A stretch of DNA of 64,000 nucleotides, taken from assembly GCA_027490225.1 (NCBI GenBank), contig JAIXYK010000001.1, forward strand, positions 1 to 64,000. Reading direction: 5' to 3'. This DNA is from Bacteroidota bacterium. Lineage in GTDB: Bacteria; Bacteroidota; Bacteroidia; M30B66. Below the pieces are notes generated by a model. That model had not been told where the DNA came from. It searched no databases and saw nothing but the letters and a program-made list of their open reading frames with translations. Made by a program: the position numbers and the translations under genes. Shown here piece after piece: positions 35,850 through 43,848 of this stretch (the stretch's first letter is position 1; each line of letters begins with the position of its first letter).

Positions 35850-37198
35850 CGCTCAAAAATTAATCGTTCACCTAATTTTGTCTCATCAAATATGCCATTG
35901 TCATAAACCAAATGTCCGTTTACAAAGGTTTTTTCGACTGTGCTCGAAAATCTTGTTCCATGAAAAGGAGTCCACTCTGACTTATAAAGCACATTTGCGT
36001 TTTCAACTAATTGAGAAGCTTCAGGATTTACAAGCACTACATCTGCATAATATCCTTTTCTTAAATAACCTCTTTTCTTAATTTGAAACATATCTGCTAC
36101 TGCATGTGCGTATTTCTGAACAATCAGCTCCATCGGAAAAATTCCATTTTTACTCAATTCAATCAGCGCAATTAATGCATGCTGTACCAACGGTCCTCCA
36201 GATGGACATTTGAAATATTGATTTTTCTTTTCCGCTAATGTGTGAGGTGCATGGTCAGTAGCCAAAACATCAATGTAATTATCAATCACAGCCTGTCTCA
36301 CTGCATCACGGTCTTTAATTGTTTTTATTGCGGGATTCCATTTTATAAAACCGCCTTTGGTTGTATAATCTTCTTCTGAAAACCATAAATGATGAACACA
36401 TGCTTCTGCTGTAATACGTTTTTCAATACTTGGTATATCATTTCTAAACAAAGCAATTTCTTTAGCAGTAGATATATGTAGTATATGCAACCTTGTGTCG
36501 TACTTTGTAGCTCTTTCAATAGCTTCAGATGAACTTTTGTAACAAGCTTCATCGTTTCTTATTGCTGCATGAAAATGCATTGGAATATTTTCGCCATACT
36601 GATTTCTGTATTCTGAAGCTCTTACTTTTATCATTGGGTCATCTTCACAATGCACAGCAATTAGCATTTTTACATCTCTAAATATTGCATTCAAGGAATC
36701 GATGTCATCTACCAGCATGTCGCCAGTGCTGGAACCAAGAAATATTTTTACACCACAAACCGTTTTAGGATCAGTTTTTAAAAGCTGGTCAAGATTGGTA
36801 TTGGTTGTCCCCATATAAAAGCTATAATTAGCCAGTGACTTCTCAGCCGCTATAACATATTTATCAGCCAACAATCTTTGAGTTACTGCACTTGGAACGG
36901 TGTTAGGCATTTCCATGTATGAAGTAATTCCTCCGGCAACAGCAGCTTTGGGTTCGGTATACAAGTCACCTTTATGTGTTAATCCTGGCTCCCTGAAATG
37001 TACCTGATCATCAATTAATCCGGGAATAAGCCATTTTTCTTTGGCATCAACAACCGTATAGTTTTTTAAAACCTCATCATGTTTAACATCACCCTCATAT
37101 ACTTCATCAATAATATTATCAGTAATTTTTAAGCAACCAATAAATCTTTTTCCTTCATTTATTATCGTTGCATTTTTTATAAAAAAACCTTTTTTCAT
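35846..37198 (-). CDS. pyrC: dihydroorotase (Bacteroidota type)
   Basis: Third step of pyrimidine synthesis, closing carbamoyl-aspartate to dihydroorotate. 450 residues, an amidohydrolase barrel. The usual metal motif HVHFREPG appears as DDQVHFREPGLTHKGD, with Gln in place of the first metal His; I recall this as normal for Bacteroidota members. Other motifs are intact: AVAGGITSYMEMPNT, AVHCEDDPMI, LHILHISTAKE and DVLATDHAPHT. It starts with ATG at 37198 after a full -7 element, and overlaps the DUF4296 lipoprotein gene by four bases. Confidence 0.93.
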   Translation of the reverse strand: MKKGFFIKNATIINEGKRFIGCLKITDNIIDEVYEGDVKHDEVLKNYTVVDAKEKWLIPGLIDDQVHFREPGLTHKGDLYTEPKAAVAGGITSYMEMPNTVPSAVTQRLLADKYVIAAEKSLANYSFYMGTTNTNLDQLLKTDPKTVCGVKIFLGSSTGDMLVDDIDSLNAIFRDVKMLIAVHCEDDPMIKVRASEYRNQYGENIPMHFHAAIRNDEACYKSSSEAIERATKYDTRLHILHISTAKEIALFRNDIPSIEKRITAEACVHHLWFSEEDYTTKGGFIKWNPAIKTIKDRDAVRQAVIDNYIDVLATDHAPHTLAEKKNQYFKCPSGGPLVQHALIALIELSKNGIFPMELIVQKYAHAVADMFQIKKRGYLRKGYYADVVLVNPEASQLVENANVLYKSEWTPFHGTRFSSTVEKTFVNGHLVYDNGIFDETKLGERLIFER

Positions 37199-37215
37199 AA
37201 GCGAGTGATAGGCTT

Positions 37216-37223
37216 CAAAAATA
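37216..37223 (-). promoter_or_regulatory. -7 promoter element of the pyrC-DUF4296 operon
   Basis: TATTTTTG on the minus strand, a full TAnnTTTG match, 17 bases before the ATG at 37198. Confidence 0.55.
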
Positions 37224-37357
37224 AATCAATAATTGATTAGTTGGCTTACTCTAAAATTAATTATTGAAAATTTTATTAGAATTTTAAATGTTAAATAACG
37301 ATTTATAATCCGCTGATAATTAACTCAAAAATATTAATCAAGATATACAGAGAAAAT

Positions 37358-37400
37358 CAAAAAAAAACCAGCAGTCACATTTAACTTTGTAACTGCTGGT
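37358..37400 (-). terminator. Rho-independent terminator of the imelysin gene
   Basis: Perfect 9-bp stem ACCAGCAGT (37367-37375) / ACTGCTGGT (37392-37400) followed on the minus strand by nine T. It sits 23 bases after the stop of the imelysin gene. Confidence 0.88.
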
Positions 37401-37423
37401 CCTAAAACGAGATTAATTTATGT

Positions 37424-38497
37424 TTAACTAATCTTAGACTTAATTAAAGGCAACATCTCATCTTTCAATGACGATTTAAGCAGATTAACTTTCGAAACAG
37501 CAGTCTGGATTTGTGTAGCTTGAGTTGTAATTGCAATTCCAAATGGATCTGTAATGGCAGCTAAAGCAGCAAGCGCTTCATCTAATTGCTGTTTTATTTT
37601 TGTATTTAATGCTGTATTATGAATAACTATAAAATCTTCCAATCCCTTTCCATCAGTAAGGTATGAGCCAATATAAATATTCTTAATACCTTGAATATTA
37701 TCTTTAAATATTTTTATTGAATTTGCTGAATATGGAATTTCCTCTAAATTTTGATTCGTTAAATTGAATTGTTCAATAGCTACGTTGCCACCTATTCTAT
37801 CTGCTAAACCAATCATACTGTTAGCAAGAAGTTCAAATACTGTAATTTGAGATGAATAAATTCCACTACCATCACCGGCATAAACAAATGGTTTAAAATA
37901 CCCTACTGAGCTATCTGTTTTCCATTCTAACGCTAACTTAGCAGAAATCGACTGGATATTAATTATCAATGCACTTAAAAACGACAATTCTCTTTGAGTT
38001 AACTCTGAGGCTACTTTATTTCCATTAGCTCCAAAAAGCATGTACTCTATTGCCTGAAGTCCTTTTAAATCGCCACTAATACTATTTACATACGATATAG
38101 TTAAGCTAACAGATGTGGCAAGAATACTGTCTATCCCATTTTTATTGAGTGGCCAAGCGTTCATCCTAGAAACTGCATTTTCAGTTACCACTGGTCCAAA
38201 AGCAAAACCTTCAGTTTGTGCCCATACTGATTTTAAAACCTTCCAATCTGCTTTACAAATATTCAAGTTTTCATCTGTCGCCGAAAAAATCAATTCATCA
38301 ATATTGCTGCCTAAAGCAATTGATTTATCATTTAAATCTCTATATGTGGCAGAGATAACATTGGTAGCAATATCGCTCAGCAAAAGCTGTCTGCTCGAAA
38401 AAGAATCAACTGGAATTGGTGCTGGTTCATCTTTTTTACATGCATTTAAAACAACTGAAGTAATACTGATAACCAAAAAAGTACGGATGTTTTTCAT
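37424..38497 (-). CDS. imelysin-family lipoprotein
   Basis: 357 residues with a lipoprotein signal (MKNIRTFLVISITSVVLNAC; Cys20) and an imelysin-like helical domain (about 40-355). Family features are GFAFGPVV near residue 97, the alternating helical bundle, and KGLQAIEYMLFG. Imelysin relatives (IrpA, ICMP) are tied to iron uptake although they are not peptidases. The classical GxHxxE site is not obvious here. The gene is alone, with a strong terminator behind it, and no uptake genes adjacent; an iron link is family knowledge only. Confidence 0.88.
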   Translation of the reverse strand: MKNIRTFLVISITSVVLNACKKDEPAPIPVDSFSSRQLLLSDIATNVISATYRDLNDKSIALGSNIDELIFSATDENLNICKADWKVLKSVWAQTEGFAFGPVVTENAVSRMNAWPLNKNGIDSILATSVSLTISYVNSISGDLKGLQAIEYMLFGANGNKVASELTQRELSFLSALIINIQSISAKLALEWKTDSSVGYFKPFVYAGDGSGIYSSQITVFELLANSMIGLADRIGGNVAIEQFNLTNQNLEEIPYSANSIKIFKDNIQGIKNIYIGSYLTDGKGLEDFIVIHNTALNTKIKQQLDEALAALAAITDPFGIAITTQATQIQTAVSKVNLLKSSLKDEMLPLIKSKIS

Positions 38498-38594
38498 TTA
38501 AAAATATTTGATGATTGAATAAGTTTTAAGGCCTCTAATATAGTTATTTGATCGAATATGGATGAATTTCTTTAATTCTATAAAATTGTTATTT

Positions 38595-38735
38595 TGGGCC
38601 TGCCCTTGTTTAGTAGCTAAATATCAAATTATTACAATTTAGAAAACAAGGTCGGGCATTCCACATTACTCCGCGCCTGCGCGCAAATCTCCCTTTGGCG
38701 GGGTAATTTGTTCCATTCCCTCAGGCGGGCTTTTT
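38595..38735. repeat. GC-rich dispersed repeat with inverted arms
   Basis: Imperfect 14-bp inverted arms GCCTGCCCTTGTTT (about 38599-38612) and AAACAAGGTCGGGC (about 38644-38657, two mismatches), followed by a GC-rich block with CGCGCCTGCGCGC, GGCGGGGT and CAGGCGGGC. It contrasts sharply with the AT-rich surroundings and lies at the 3' end of the SbtA operon, where it may end or protect the transcript. Confidence 0.7.
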
Positions 38736-38742
38736 AGTAACA

Positions 38743-39705
38743 TCAAAAATTTGATATCAACATGTAGTAAAGCGGCATTCCAAAAGTAATGTTAAATGGA
38801 AATGTAACAGCTAAGGCCATCGGTAAAAACAAGCCTGGATTTGCCTTGGGAACAGCAATTTTCATAGCAGCTGGAACAGCTATGTAAGAAGCACTTGCAG
38901 CCAAAACCGCAAAAATAAATCTGTTTCCAATATCATGTGTTACCAAACCACTAAGTAAAGCAACTGCACATCCATTTATTAATGGAACAATTACTGCAAA
39001 TAAGGCCGTAAACCATCCACCTTTAATAAAATCTCCTAATTTCCTGCCACTTACAATTCCCATATCTAACAAGAAAATTGCTAAAAAGCCCTTAAAAATA
39101 TCTGTTGTAAATGGTTTGATTCCTTGGGCTTGCTGGTCGCTGGCTAATAATCCAATAACCAAACTTCCTAAAATTAAAAGCACACTTCCATTAGTAAAAG
39201 AATGCCCAATAATAGATTTCATTTTAAGTGAAGTTGCGTTTTTTTCGCTGTAAAATTTAATTAACAATACTCCAATTATAATCGCCGGAGCTTCCATTAA
39301 TGCCATAACCGCAACCATGTGGCCACTAAAAGCAACTTTTTGAATATCTAAAAAAGAAACAGCTGCCACAAAAGTAACAGCACTCACAGAACCATAAGCT
39401 GCTGCTATCGCCCCTGCGTTATCTATACTTAATTTTCTTTTTAAAATAAAGAAGGCATAAACAGGAATCAAAGCTGCTACAGAAACTCCAAACAAAATGC
39501 TCCATATAATTTCTAAACTAAATTGACTATGCGCTAATTCCTGTCCTCCTTTAAAACCAATAGAAAACAATAAATACAATGAAATAAACTTAGATGAATT
39601 AGGTGGTATTTCTAAATCACTTTTTACAAGCACAGCAATCACACCTAACACAAAAAACAATAAAGCAGGATTGGTTAAGTTATCTAAGAGGATGTTAAAA
39701 TTCAT
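38743..39705 (-). CDS. sbtA: SbtA-type sodium-dependent bicarbonate transporter
   Basis: 320 residues, about ten membrane segments in two inverted repeats. It begins LTNPALLFFVLGVIAVLVKS and contains SKFISLYLLFSIGFKGGQEL, AAAYGSVSAVTFVAAVSFLD, APAIIIGVLLIKF and LLDMGIVSGRKLGDF, all typical of the SbtA family of Na+/HCO3- symporters known from cyanobacteria. The usual PII-like regulator gene sbtB is not adjacent. It is the last gene of an operon with a prohibitin-like protein, a small protein and DUF6671, opposite a LysR regulator. Na+-driven uptake of bicarbonate for carboxylation reactions is the likely role. Confidence 0.93.
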   Translation of the reverse strand: MNFNILLDNLTNPALLFFVLGVIAVLVKSDLEIPPNSSKFISLYLLFSIGFKGGQELAHSQFSLEIIWSILFGVSVAALIPVYAFFILKRKLSIDNAGAIAAAYGSVSAVTFVAAVSFLDIQKVAFSGHMVAVMALMEAPAIIIGVLLIKFYSEKNATSLKMKSIIGHSFTNGSVLLILGSLVIGLLASDQQAQGIKPFTTDIFKGFLAIFLLDMGIVSGRKLGDFIKGGWFTALFAVIVPLINGCAVALLSGLVTHDIGNRFIFAVLAASASYIAVPAAMKIAVPKANPGLFLPMALAVTFPFNITFGMPLYYMLISNF

Positions 39706-39740
39706 GTGGTAATAATATCAAATAAATATGGAATGCAAAC

Positions 39741-40604
39741 TTATGGATTGCAATTATCGCAATACATAGGATCCTCCACTTCTTTGTTTTGAGGAAACAA
39801 TTCCTCCTTTTTGAAAGCACATTTCTTACAAGAGTATACTGCACTTAAGATCGAATTCGTTGGACTTCCGCACCATTCACAAGGTAAACCTTTTTTTATC
39901 TCAGTTATTGAAAACCCTGGTGTGTCACAGGCTGGACATACGCTTTTTATTTTTTCAATCAACTTCAAAGCTGCGTTACCAATTACTTCCATTCTTGTAG
40001 GATTATTCATAGCGCGCATATCTGTCTCCACGTAAACACTGCCATGTGTTTTTATCAATCTTTTCATAACAACTTTTAGTTCAGCAGTGTTATGTAATCC
40101 ACTACTCATAGAATATGTAACATCAGTAAAATCATTTTTAGCAGGTCTTAAAATCAAACCGTGAGATGGAAATTTTGCTTTTTCAGCAAATTCCAATAAT
40201 TCTGCTTCAGTTTTAATTTCAGCAGCACTAAAATTAGTTTTCGTACTAATTTCACGCACTGCAATTTCTAAATCATTTTTAGCATCTATTAAAATTAGAA
40301 ACTCTTCATCTGCAGCCAAAAACATACTATTTGGATGCGGACTAAATGAGCCTTCGCTTGCAATCGCCAAATCACAATTATATTGCTTCATTGCTAATTG
40401 GCACTTTAACCTTGCAGTTGTTAATGGATCGTTTTTCCTTGCAATTTCTCCAGTAAAAGTTCCTAATGCATCTGTATCAAATTCATTGGCAACTTCGCAC
40501 ATTACGCCAAATTCTTTTTCAAAAACGGGTGCTATAACTTTGTTTTTTTCATGTTTGGTGGCAATCAACATCGTTCGCCCTTCAAACAACTTATTTGCAC
40601 GCAC
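39741..40604 (-). CDS. DUF6671 protein with C-terminal zinc ribbons
   Basis: 287 residues. Residues 1-215 form an unknown alpha/beta domain with GRTMLIATKHEKNKVIAPVF, CDLAIASEGSFSPHP and VYVETDMRAMNNPTRM, strongly patterned as if enzymatic. The C-terminus has four CxxC pairs (223-226, 242-245, 259-262, 282-285), enough for two zinc ribbons. The frame begins with a GTG at 40604 that shares one base with the stop of the gene before it (TAGTG), and an in-frame ATG lies 11 codons in. It sits between a small helical protein and sbtA, so a part in bicarbonate homeostasis is possible (inference). Confidence 0.87.
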   Translation of the reverse strand: MRANKLFEGRTMLIATKHEKNKVIAPVFEKEFGVMCEVANEFDTDALGTFTGEIARKNDPLTTARLKCQLAMKQYNCDLAIASEGSFSPHPNSMFLAADEEFLILIDAKNDLEIAVREISTKTNFSAAEIKTEAELLEFAEKAKFPSHGLILRPAKNDFTDVTYSMSSGLHNTAELKVVMKRLIKTHGSVYVETDMRAMNNPTRMEVIGNAALKLIEKIKSVCPACDTPGFSITEIKKGLPCEWCGSPTNSILSAVYSCKKCAFKKEELFPQNKEVEDPMYCDNCNP

Positions 40605-40849
40605 TATTTTCCAATAGAAATTTCAGAATGAATCTCTATAACCTTTGGCTTAAGCTCAATTTCTTTTCTTATTTCGTAAAGATCTTTTTGCAATTGTTTT
40701 ATTCTTCCTTCCCTCATCTTAACATCTTCCTCATTGCTAGCGTGTTGAATTTTACTTTCCTGAAACTTAATCTTAACATGTACCATTTGAGTGATAATTT
40801 CTAATGCTTCCTTTGCATTAAAATGGCCGTTTATCAATTGAAAGTTCAT
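40604..40849 (-). CDS. small coiled-coil-like protein in the sbtA operon
   Basis: 81 residues, family not recognised. Residues 1-20 (MNFQLINGHFNAKEALEIIT) are followed by a long charged helix (about 22-65) with heptad-like spacing, KFQESKIQHASNEEDVKMRE and RIKQLQKDLYEIRKEIELK, suggesting a coiled coil, and a short C-terminal strand-like tail. ATG at 40849, 13 bases after the prohibitin-like gene; its stop overlaps the DUF6671 start by one base. Position and spacing argue it is a real part of the operon. Confidence 0.82.
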   Translation of the reverse strand: MNFQLINGHFNAKEALEIITQMVHVKIKFQESKIQHASNEEDVKMREGRIKQLQKDLYEIRKEIELKPKVIEIHSEISIGK

Positions 40850-40862
40850 AGTTAAAAGGTTT

Positions 40863-41630
40863 TTATTTTTCTTGTTGAATTAAAAATGGGGCTTCACCAT
40901 TGGTAATAATTACTTTGGAATTTGGCGATTTTGAAAGTTCCATAAAGGCCTCAATACTTCTTATTTTGATAATTTCATTTGTCAATCCCTCCGACAAAAT
41001 TTTCTGAGCATCACGTGTTCCTTTGGCTTCAATTATTTTCCTATCTGCTTCTAATTTTGTTTGTTGCAGTAAGAATTCCATGCGCATTGCATCTTGTTCT
41101 GCTTGCAATTTTTGTTCTATCGAACTAGATAAACCAGGAGGAAGTTGAATGCTTTTCATTAAAACAGCATCTATTATTATTCCCCTTTCAATTAAATTCT
41201 CACTCATTTTTTTGGTTATCTCTTTTTCAATGTTCGAACGCATGCCTGAGTGCATATCTTTTGCATAAAACTGGGCACAAACATCTGCAGAAGCTGACCT
41301 AAAAACACTTGAAATAATAGATTCGTAATTCAATCCTAAATTCCTGATAACATCTTGCACCTTATCTTTATCAATTCTATATAAAATAGAAATTTGAGAA
41401 ATTATACTCAAGCCTTCTTTGCTGGGAAGATTAATAGATAGCTCCAAATTTCTTGTTTGAATGGAAGTTTTAATTACCCTGCTTGAAAAAGGATTGTAAA
41501 ATATGGTGCCTTGCGTGTATACTTTTGATGCTAATTTACCAAAACGTTGCTTTACTCCTGCTTCACCAGGCCTTATTACCGAACAACTAGAAAGTACAAT
41601 AACAAAAATCAATGAAAAAATTAATTTCAT
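40863..41630 (-). CDS. prohibitin-like SPFH/Band 7 lipoprotein
   Basis: 255 residues: signal with lipobox (MKLIFSLIFVIVLSSCSVIR; Cys16), an SPFH domain (about 25-180) with RPGEAGVKQRFGKL near the start, and a helical, coiled-coil C-terminal part (about 170-255) with SIEQKLQAEQDAMRMEFLLQ. SPFH proteins assemble into membrane ring scaffolds that organise transporters and proteases. Its leadership of an operon ending in sbtA suggests it scaffolds or protects membrane transport there (inference). A lipid anchor rather than a transmembrane anchor is unusual for the family. Good -7 element upstream. Confidence 0.9.
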   Translation of the reverse strand: MKLIFSLIFVIVLSSCSVIRPGEAGVKQRFGKLASKVYTQGTIFYNPFSSRVIKTSIQTRNLELSINLPSKEGLSIISQISILYRIDKDKVQDVIRNLGLNYESIISSVFRSASADVCAQFYAKDMHSGMRSNIEKEITKKMSENLIERGIIIDAVLMKSIQLPPGLSSSIEQKLQAEQDAMRMEFLLQQTKLEADRKIIEAKGTRDAQKILSEGLTNEIIKIRSIEAFMELSKSPNSKVIITNGEAPFLIQQEK

Positions 41631-41653
41631 AAAAACTGAATTTTAAAACGTTG

Positions 41654-41661
41654 CAAACTTA
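41654..41661 (-). promoter_or_regulatory. -7 promoter element of the SPFH-DUF6671-sbtA operon
   Basis: TAAGTTTG on the minus strand, a full TAnnTTTG match, 23 bases before the ATG at 41630. It lies only 27 bases from the -7 element of the divergent LysR gene, so the two promoters face away from a shared control region. Confidence 0.6.
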
Positions 41662-41687
41662 TTATAGCACATTCATAAATTTGCATT

Positions 41688-41695
41688 TATATTTG
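41688..41695 (+). promoter_or_regulatory. -7 promoter element of the LysR regulator gene
   Basis: TATATTTG, a full TAnnTTTG match, 24 bases before the ATG at 41720. The stretch TTATACAAAGCATAA (41696-41710) just downstream is an imperfect dyad with the T-N11-A spacing of LysR sites. Confidence 0.55.
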
Positions 41696-41719
41696 TTATA
41701 CAAAGCATAAAATTATTTT

Positions 41720-42640
41720 ATGAATTATACACTTCATCAACTGCAAGTTTTGCTAAAAGTAAGTCAAACTAAAAGCATCACAAAAGCAGCAGAAGAGTTG
41801 CATTTATCTCAACCAGCAGTATCTATTCAATTAAAAAATTTACAAGACCAATTTGAAATTCCATTAACCGAAGTAGTTGGTCGTAAGTTGTATATGACGG
41901 ACTTTGGGAACGAAATAGTTTTAGCAGCCGAAAACATACTTAATGAAGTTTATGCTATTAATTACAAGACTTTAATTTACAAAGGTCAACTAGCAGGAAA
42001 ATTAAAACTATCTGTTGTCTCTACTGGGAAATATGTAATTCCTTTTTTTCTTGCAGGATTTCTAAATAAGCACCAAGGTATTGAACTTGAAATGGATGTT
42101 ACCAATAAATCTAAAGTCTTAGAAAGCTTAATCAATAACAATGTTGATTTTGCTTTGGTTTCAGTGTTGCCTGAAAACCATTCTTATGGAAAAGTAGAGT
42201 TAATGAAAAACAAGCTTTATTTAATCGGTAATGCTGAAAAAAAATATGAATTGAAGAATACAAAAGAAATTTTTAAAAATATACCCTTGATATACAGAGA
42301 AAATGGCTCAGGTACCAGATTAGTAATGGAGCGTTATTTTCAAAAGCAAAACATAAAGGTAGTAAAGAAAATGGAGCTTACATCTAACGAGGCTGTAAAA
42401 CAAGCTGTAATCGCAGGGTTGGGCTGCTCTGTTATGCCTTTAATTGGTATCAAAAATGAATTGATTAGTGGCGATTTGCAGATAATTCCTGTAGCAGGTT
42501 TTCCAATAGAAAGCAGTTGGAATCTTGTTTGGAACAAATCGAAGAATTTTTCTGTTGCTGCAAGCTCATTTCTTAATTACATAAAGAATGAAAAAGACAA
42601 TATTATTGCCCAAAAATTTAGCTGGTTTGATAAGCATTAA
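41720..42640 (+). CDS. LysR-family regulator, CbbR/CmpR-like
   Basis: 306 residues: winged helix-turn-helix (1-60; LHQLQVLLKVSQTKSITKAA, HLSQPAVSIQLKNLQD) and a two-lobed effector domain (about 90-300; KLKLSVVSTGKYVIPFFLAG, YRENGSGTRLVME, AVIAGLGCSVMPLIGI). The effector domain resembles CbbR and CmpR, which control carbon fixation and bicarbonate transport genes in response to metabolites. It is divergent from the operon ending in sbtA with 89 bases between start codons, the classical LysR arrangement, so it most likely controls that operon. A bidirectional terminator separates it from the rhodopsin gene. Confidence 0.92.
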   Translation: MNYTLHQLQVLLKVSQTKSITKAAEELHLSQPAVSIQLKNLQDQFEIPLTEVVGRKLYMTDFGNEIVLAAENILNEVYAINYKTLIYKGQLAGKLKLSVVSTGKYVIPFFLAGFLNKHQGIELEMDVTNKSKVLESLINNNVDFALVSVLPENHSYGKVELMKNKLYLIGNAEKKYELKNTKEIFKNIPLIYRENGSGTRLVMERYFQKQNIKVVKKMELTSNEAVKQAVIAGLGCSVMPLIGIKNELISGDLQIIPVAGFPIESSWNLVWNKSKNFSVAASSFLNYIKNEKDNIIAQKFSWFDKH

Positions 42641-42678
42641 ATTTTTTTTTCAAATACTCGTCACAGAATATTTCTCAT

Positions 42679-42717
42679 AAAAAAAGGGTTCATGTACTTA
42701 AACATGAACCCTTTTTT
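42679..42717. terminator. bidirectional terminator between lysR and rhodopsin
   Basis: Perfect stem of about 16 bp, AAAAAAGGGTTCATGT / ACATGAACCCTTTTTT, with a short loop (ACTTAA-like). A-runs on one arm and T-runs on the other allow it to end transcripts from both convergent genes. Confidence 0.9.
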
Positions 42718-42742
42718 ATAAGATAACTTACAAAGTTATAAC

Positions 42743-43486
42743 TTATGCCATTGTTGTTTTTTTGTTTGTTTCAGCGATTGCAATTCCGTAAACTACTAAA
42801 CCAAATCCAATTTTATTAATTGCATCAGCTATGTTGTAGAATAAGTTCATGTCTTTTGGCTGTAAAACTCCGCTTAACCAACCACCTGGCATCGCCATGT
42901 AACCGATTGGATAAATAGCCCATCCAACTAAAACGAACCAAGCCAAAGCTCTGATTCCTTTTTGAACAGCTTCGTTATTGCTAGAAGCTGCTAATTTGTG
43001 CGCTTCACCTGCCCAAGCAGAATGTAAAATGTAAACATAACCAACTGAAGAGATAACACCCCAAATTACAGAATGTGCCATGCTACCATCAGTAAATGCT
43101 TCTCCAATATAACCTGCTACTAGCATTAATACTGAAGCCAATATCAATTTCCACATGAAAGCTGGTTTTGCTCCTGCAGGCTTCAATAATAAGTAAAACT
43201 CCAAGCACATCAACGGAACTGTTAATGTCCAATCGATGTAACGCAAAGCTGTTGGTGTTTCATTTGTTGCTGCATAATAATCGCGCATGTAATAGTAATG
43301 CACCGCTGCAATACCAGTAATTAATCCTGAGACTAATAATGAAGTTTTCCATTTTCCATCAACAGAACCTCTTTCGAAAAAGAAGAATACTGCAGCAGCA
43401 AGCATGGCCATGTAGCCAACGAAAAATGTAAAAATTACCGGGTCATCAACTGGGATGTTTACGATGTCAAGAAGTGTTGTTTTCAT
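42743..43486 (-). CDS. proteorhodopsin-type light-driven proton pump
   Basis: 247 residues, seven helices. Helix C reads RYIDWTLTVPLMCLE: Asp85 (acceptor), Thr89 and Glu96 (donor) form the DTE set of outward proton pumps, and Met93 at the tuning site predicts green-light absorption, as in other Bacteroidota. His63 in VHYYYMRDYY is the partner of the acceptor. Retinal binds Lys225 in IADAINKIGFG. At the place where proteorhodopsins have a bulky Phe on helix E, this protein has Gly143 (IWGVISSVGY), the opening that lets a carotenoid antenna contact retinal. No retinal synthesis gene (blh) is in the window. The gene is alone, with a shared terminator and the LysR-sbtA locus next door. Confidence 0.96.
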   Translation of the reverse strand: MKTTLLDIVNIPVDDPVIFTFFVGYMAMLAAAVFFFFERGSVDGKWKTSLLVSGLITGIAAVHYYYMRDYYAATNETPTALRYIDWTLTVPLMCLEFYLLLKPAGAKPAFMWKLILASVLMLVAGYIGEAFTDGSMAHSVIWGVISSVGYVYILHSAWAGEAHKLAASSNNEAVQKGIRALAWFVLVGWAIYPIGYMAMPGGWLSGVLQPKDMNLFYNIADAINKIGFGLVVYGIAIAETNKKTTMA

Positions 43487-43848
43487 ATTTGTTTAGGGTT
43501 TTGATTTAAATGTTAAACAAAGTGGTTTTGAAATTGTTTAAATAATGGAAATAATTATTTAGTATTTTGATAATTTAGAATGATTACAAACAATAATATT
43601 TAACAAAATATTAATTTATATGACATTTATTTATCAATTCTAATAGTAATATCAGAGAGCATTCCTGTATAGACGGTTAGCAGGTTTATTTAAATTGCTG
43701 ATTATGCAATTGATGCTAAATCACAAAAAGGTTGAAACTTGCGAGTTTAAGTTTGAATCTTATTGAGAACAGATCAAAATTTAGCTTAGTGAAAATAAAT
43801 GGATTTGTAAATATTCTTTTATTTTGCAGTTATGAAAAACCGAATGAA
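43487..43848. other. intergenic region between rhodopsin and methyltransferase
   Basis: An AT-rich 362-base divergent region. I find no full TAnnTTTG match for the rhodopsin gene; TTATTTTG at 43819-43826 is a one-mismatch element 22 bases before the methyltransferase ATG. The open frame from a TTG at 43732 runs through the right third but is unlikely to be translated. Light control of the rhodopsin, if any, should lie in the left part, but no clear dyad is visible. Confidence 0.5.

Noticed and set aside
38115-38501. 128-residue plus-strand frame opposite the imelysin gene
   Set aside because: Antisense to a recognisable lipoprotein gene, low-complexity translation.
43732-43848. N-terminal extension of the methyltransferase from a TTG
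   Set aside because: The extra 39 residues resemble non-coding translation, and a near-match -7 element and an in-frame ATG at 43849 fit better.
42641-43848. Retinal or carotenoid synthesis genes beside the rhodopsin
   Set aside because: No blh, crtB, crtI or crtY-like frame is present; flanking genes are a LysR regulator and a methyltransferase.
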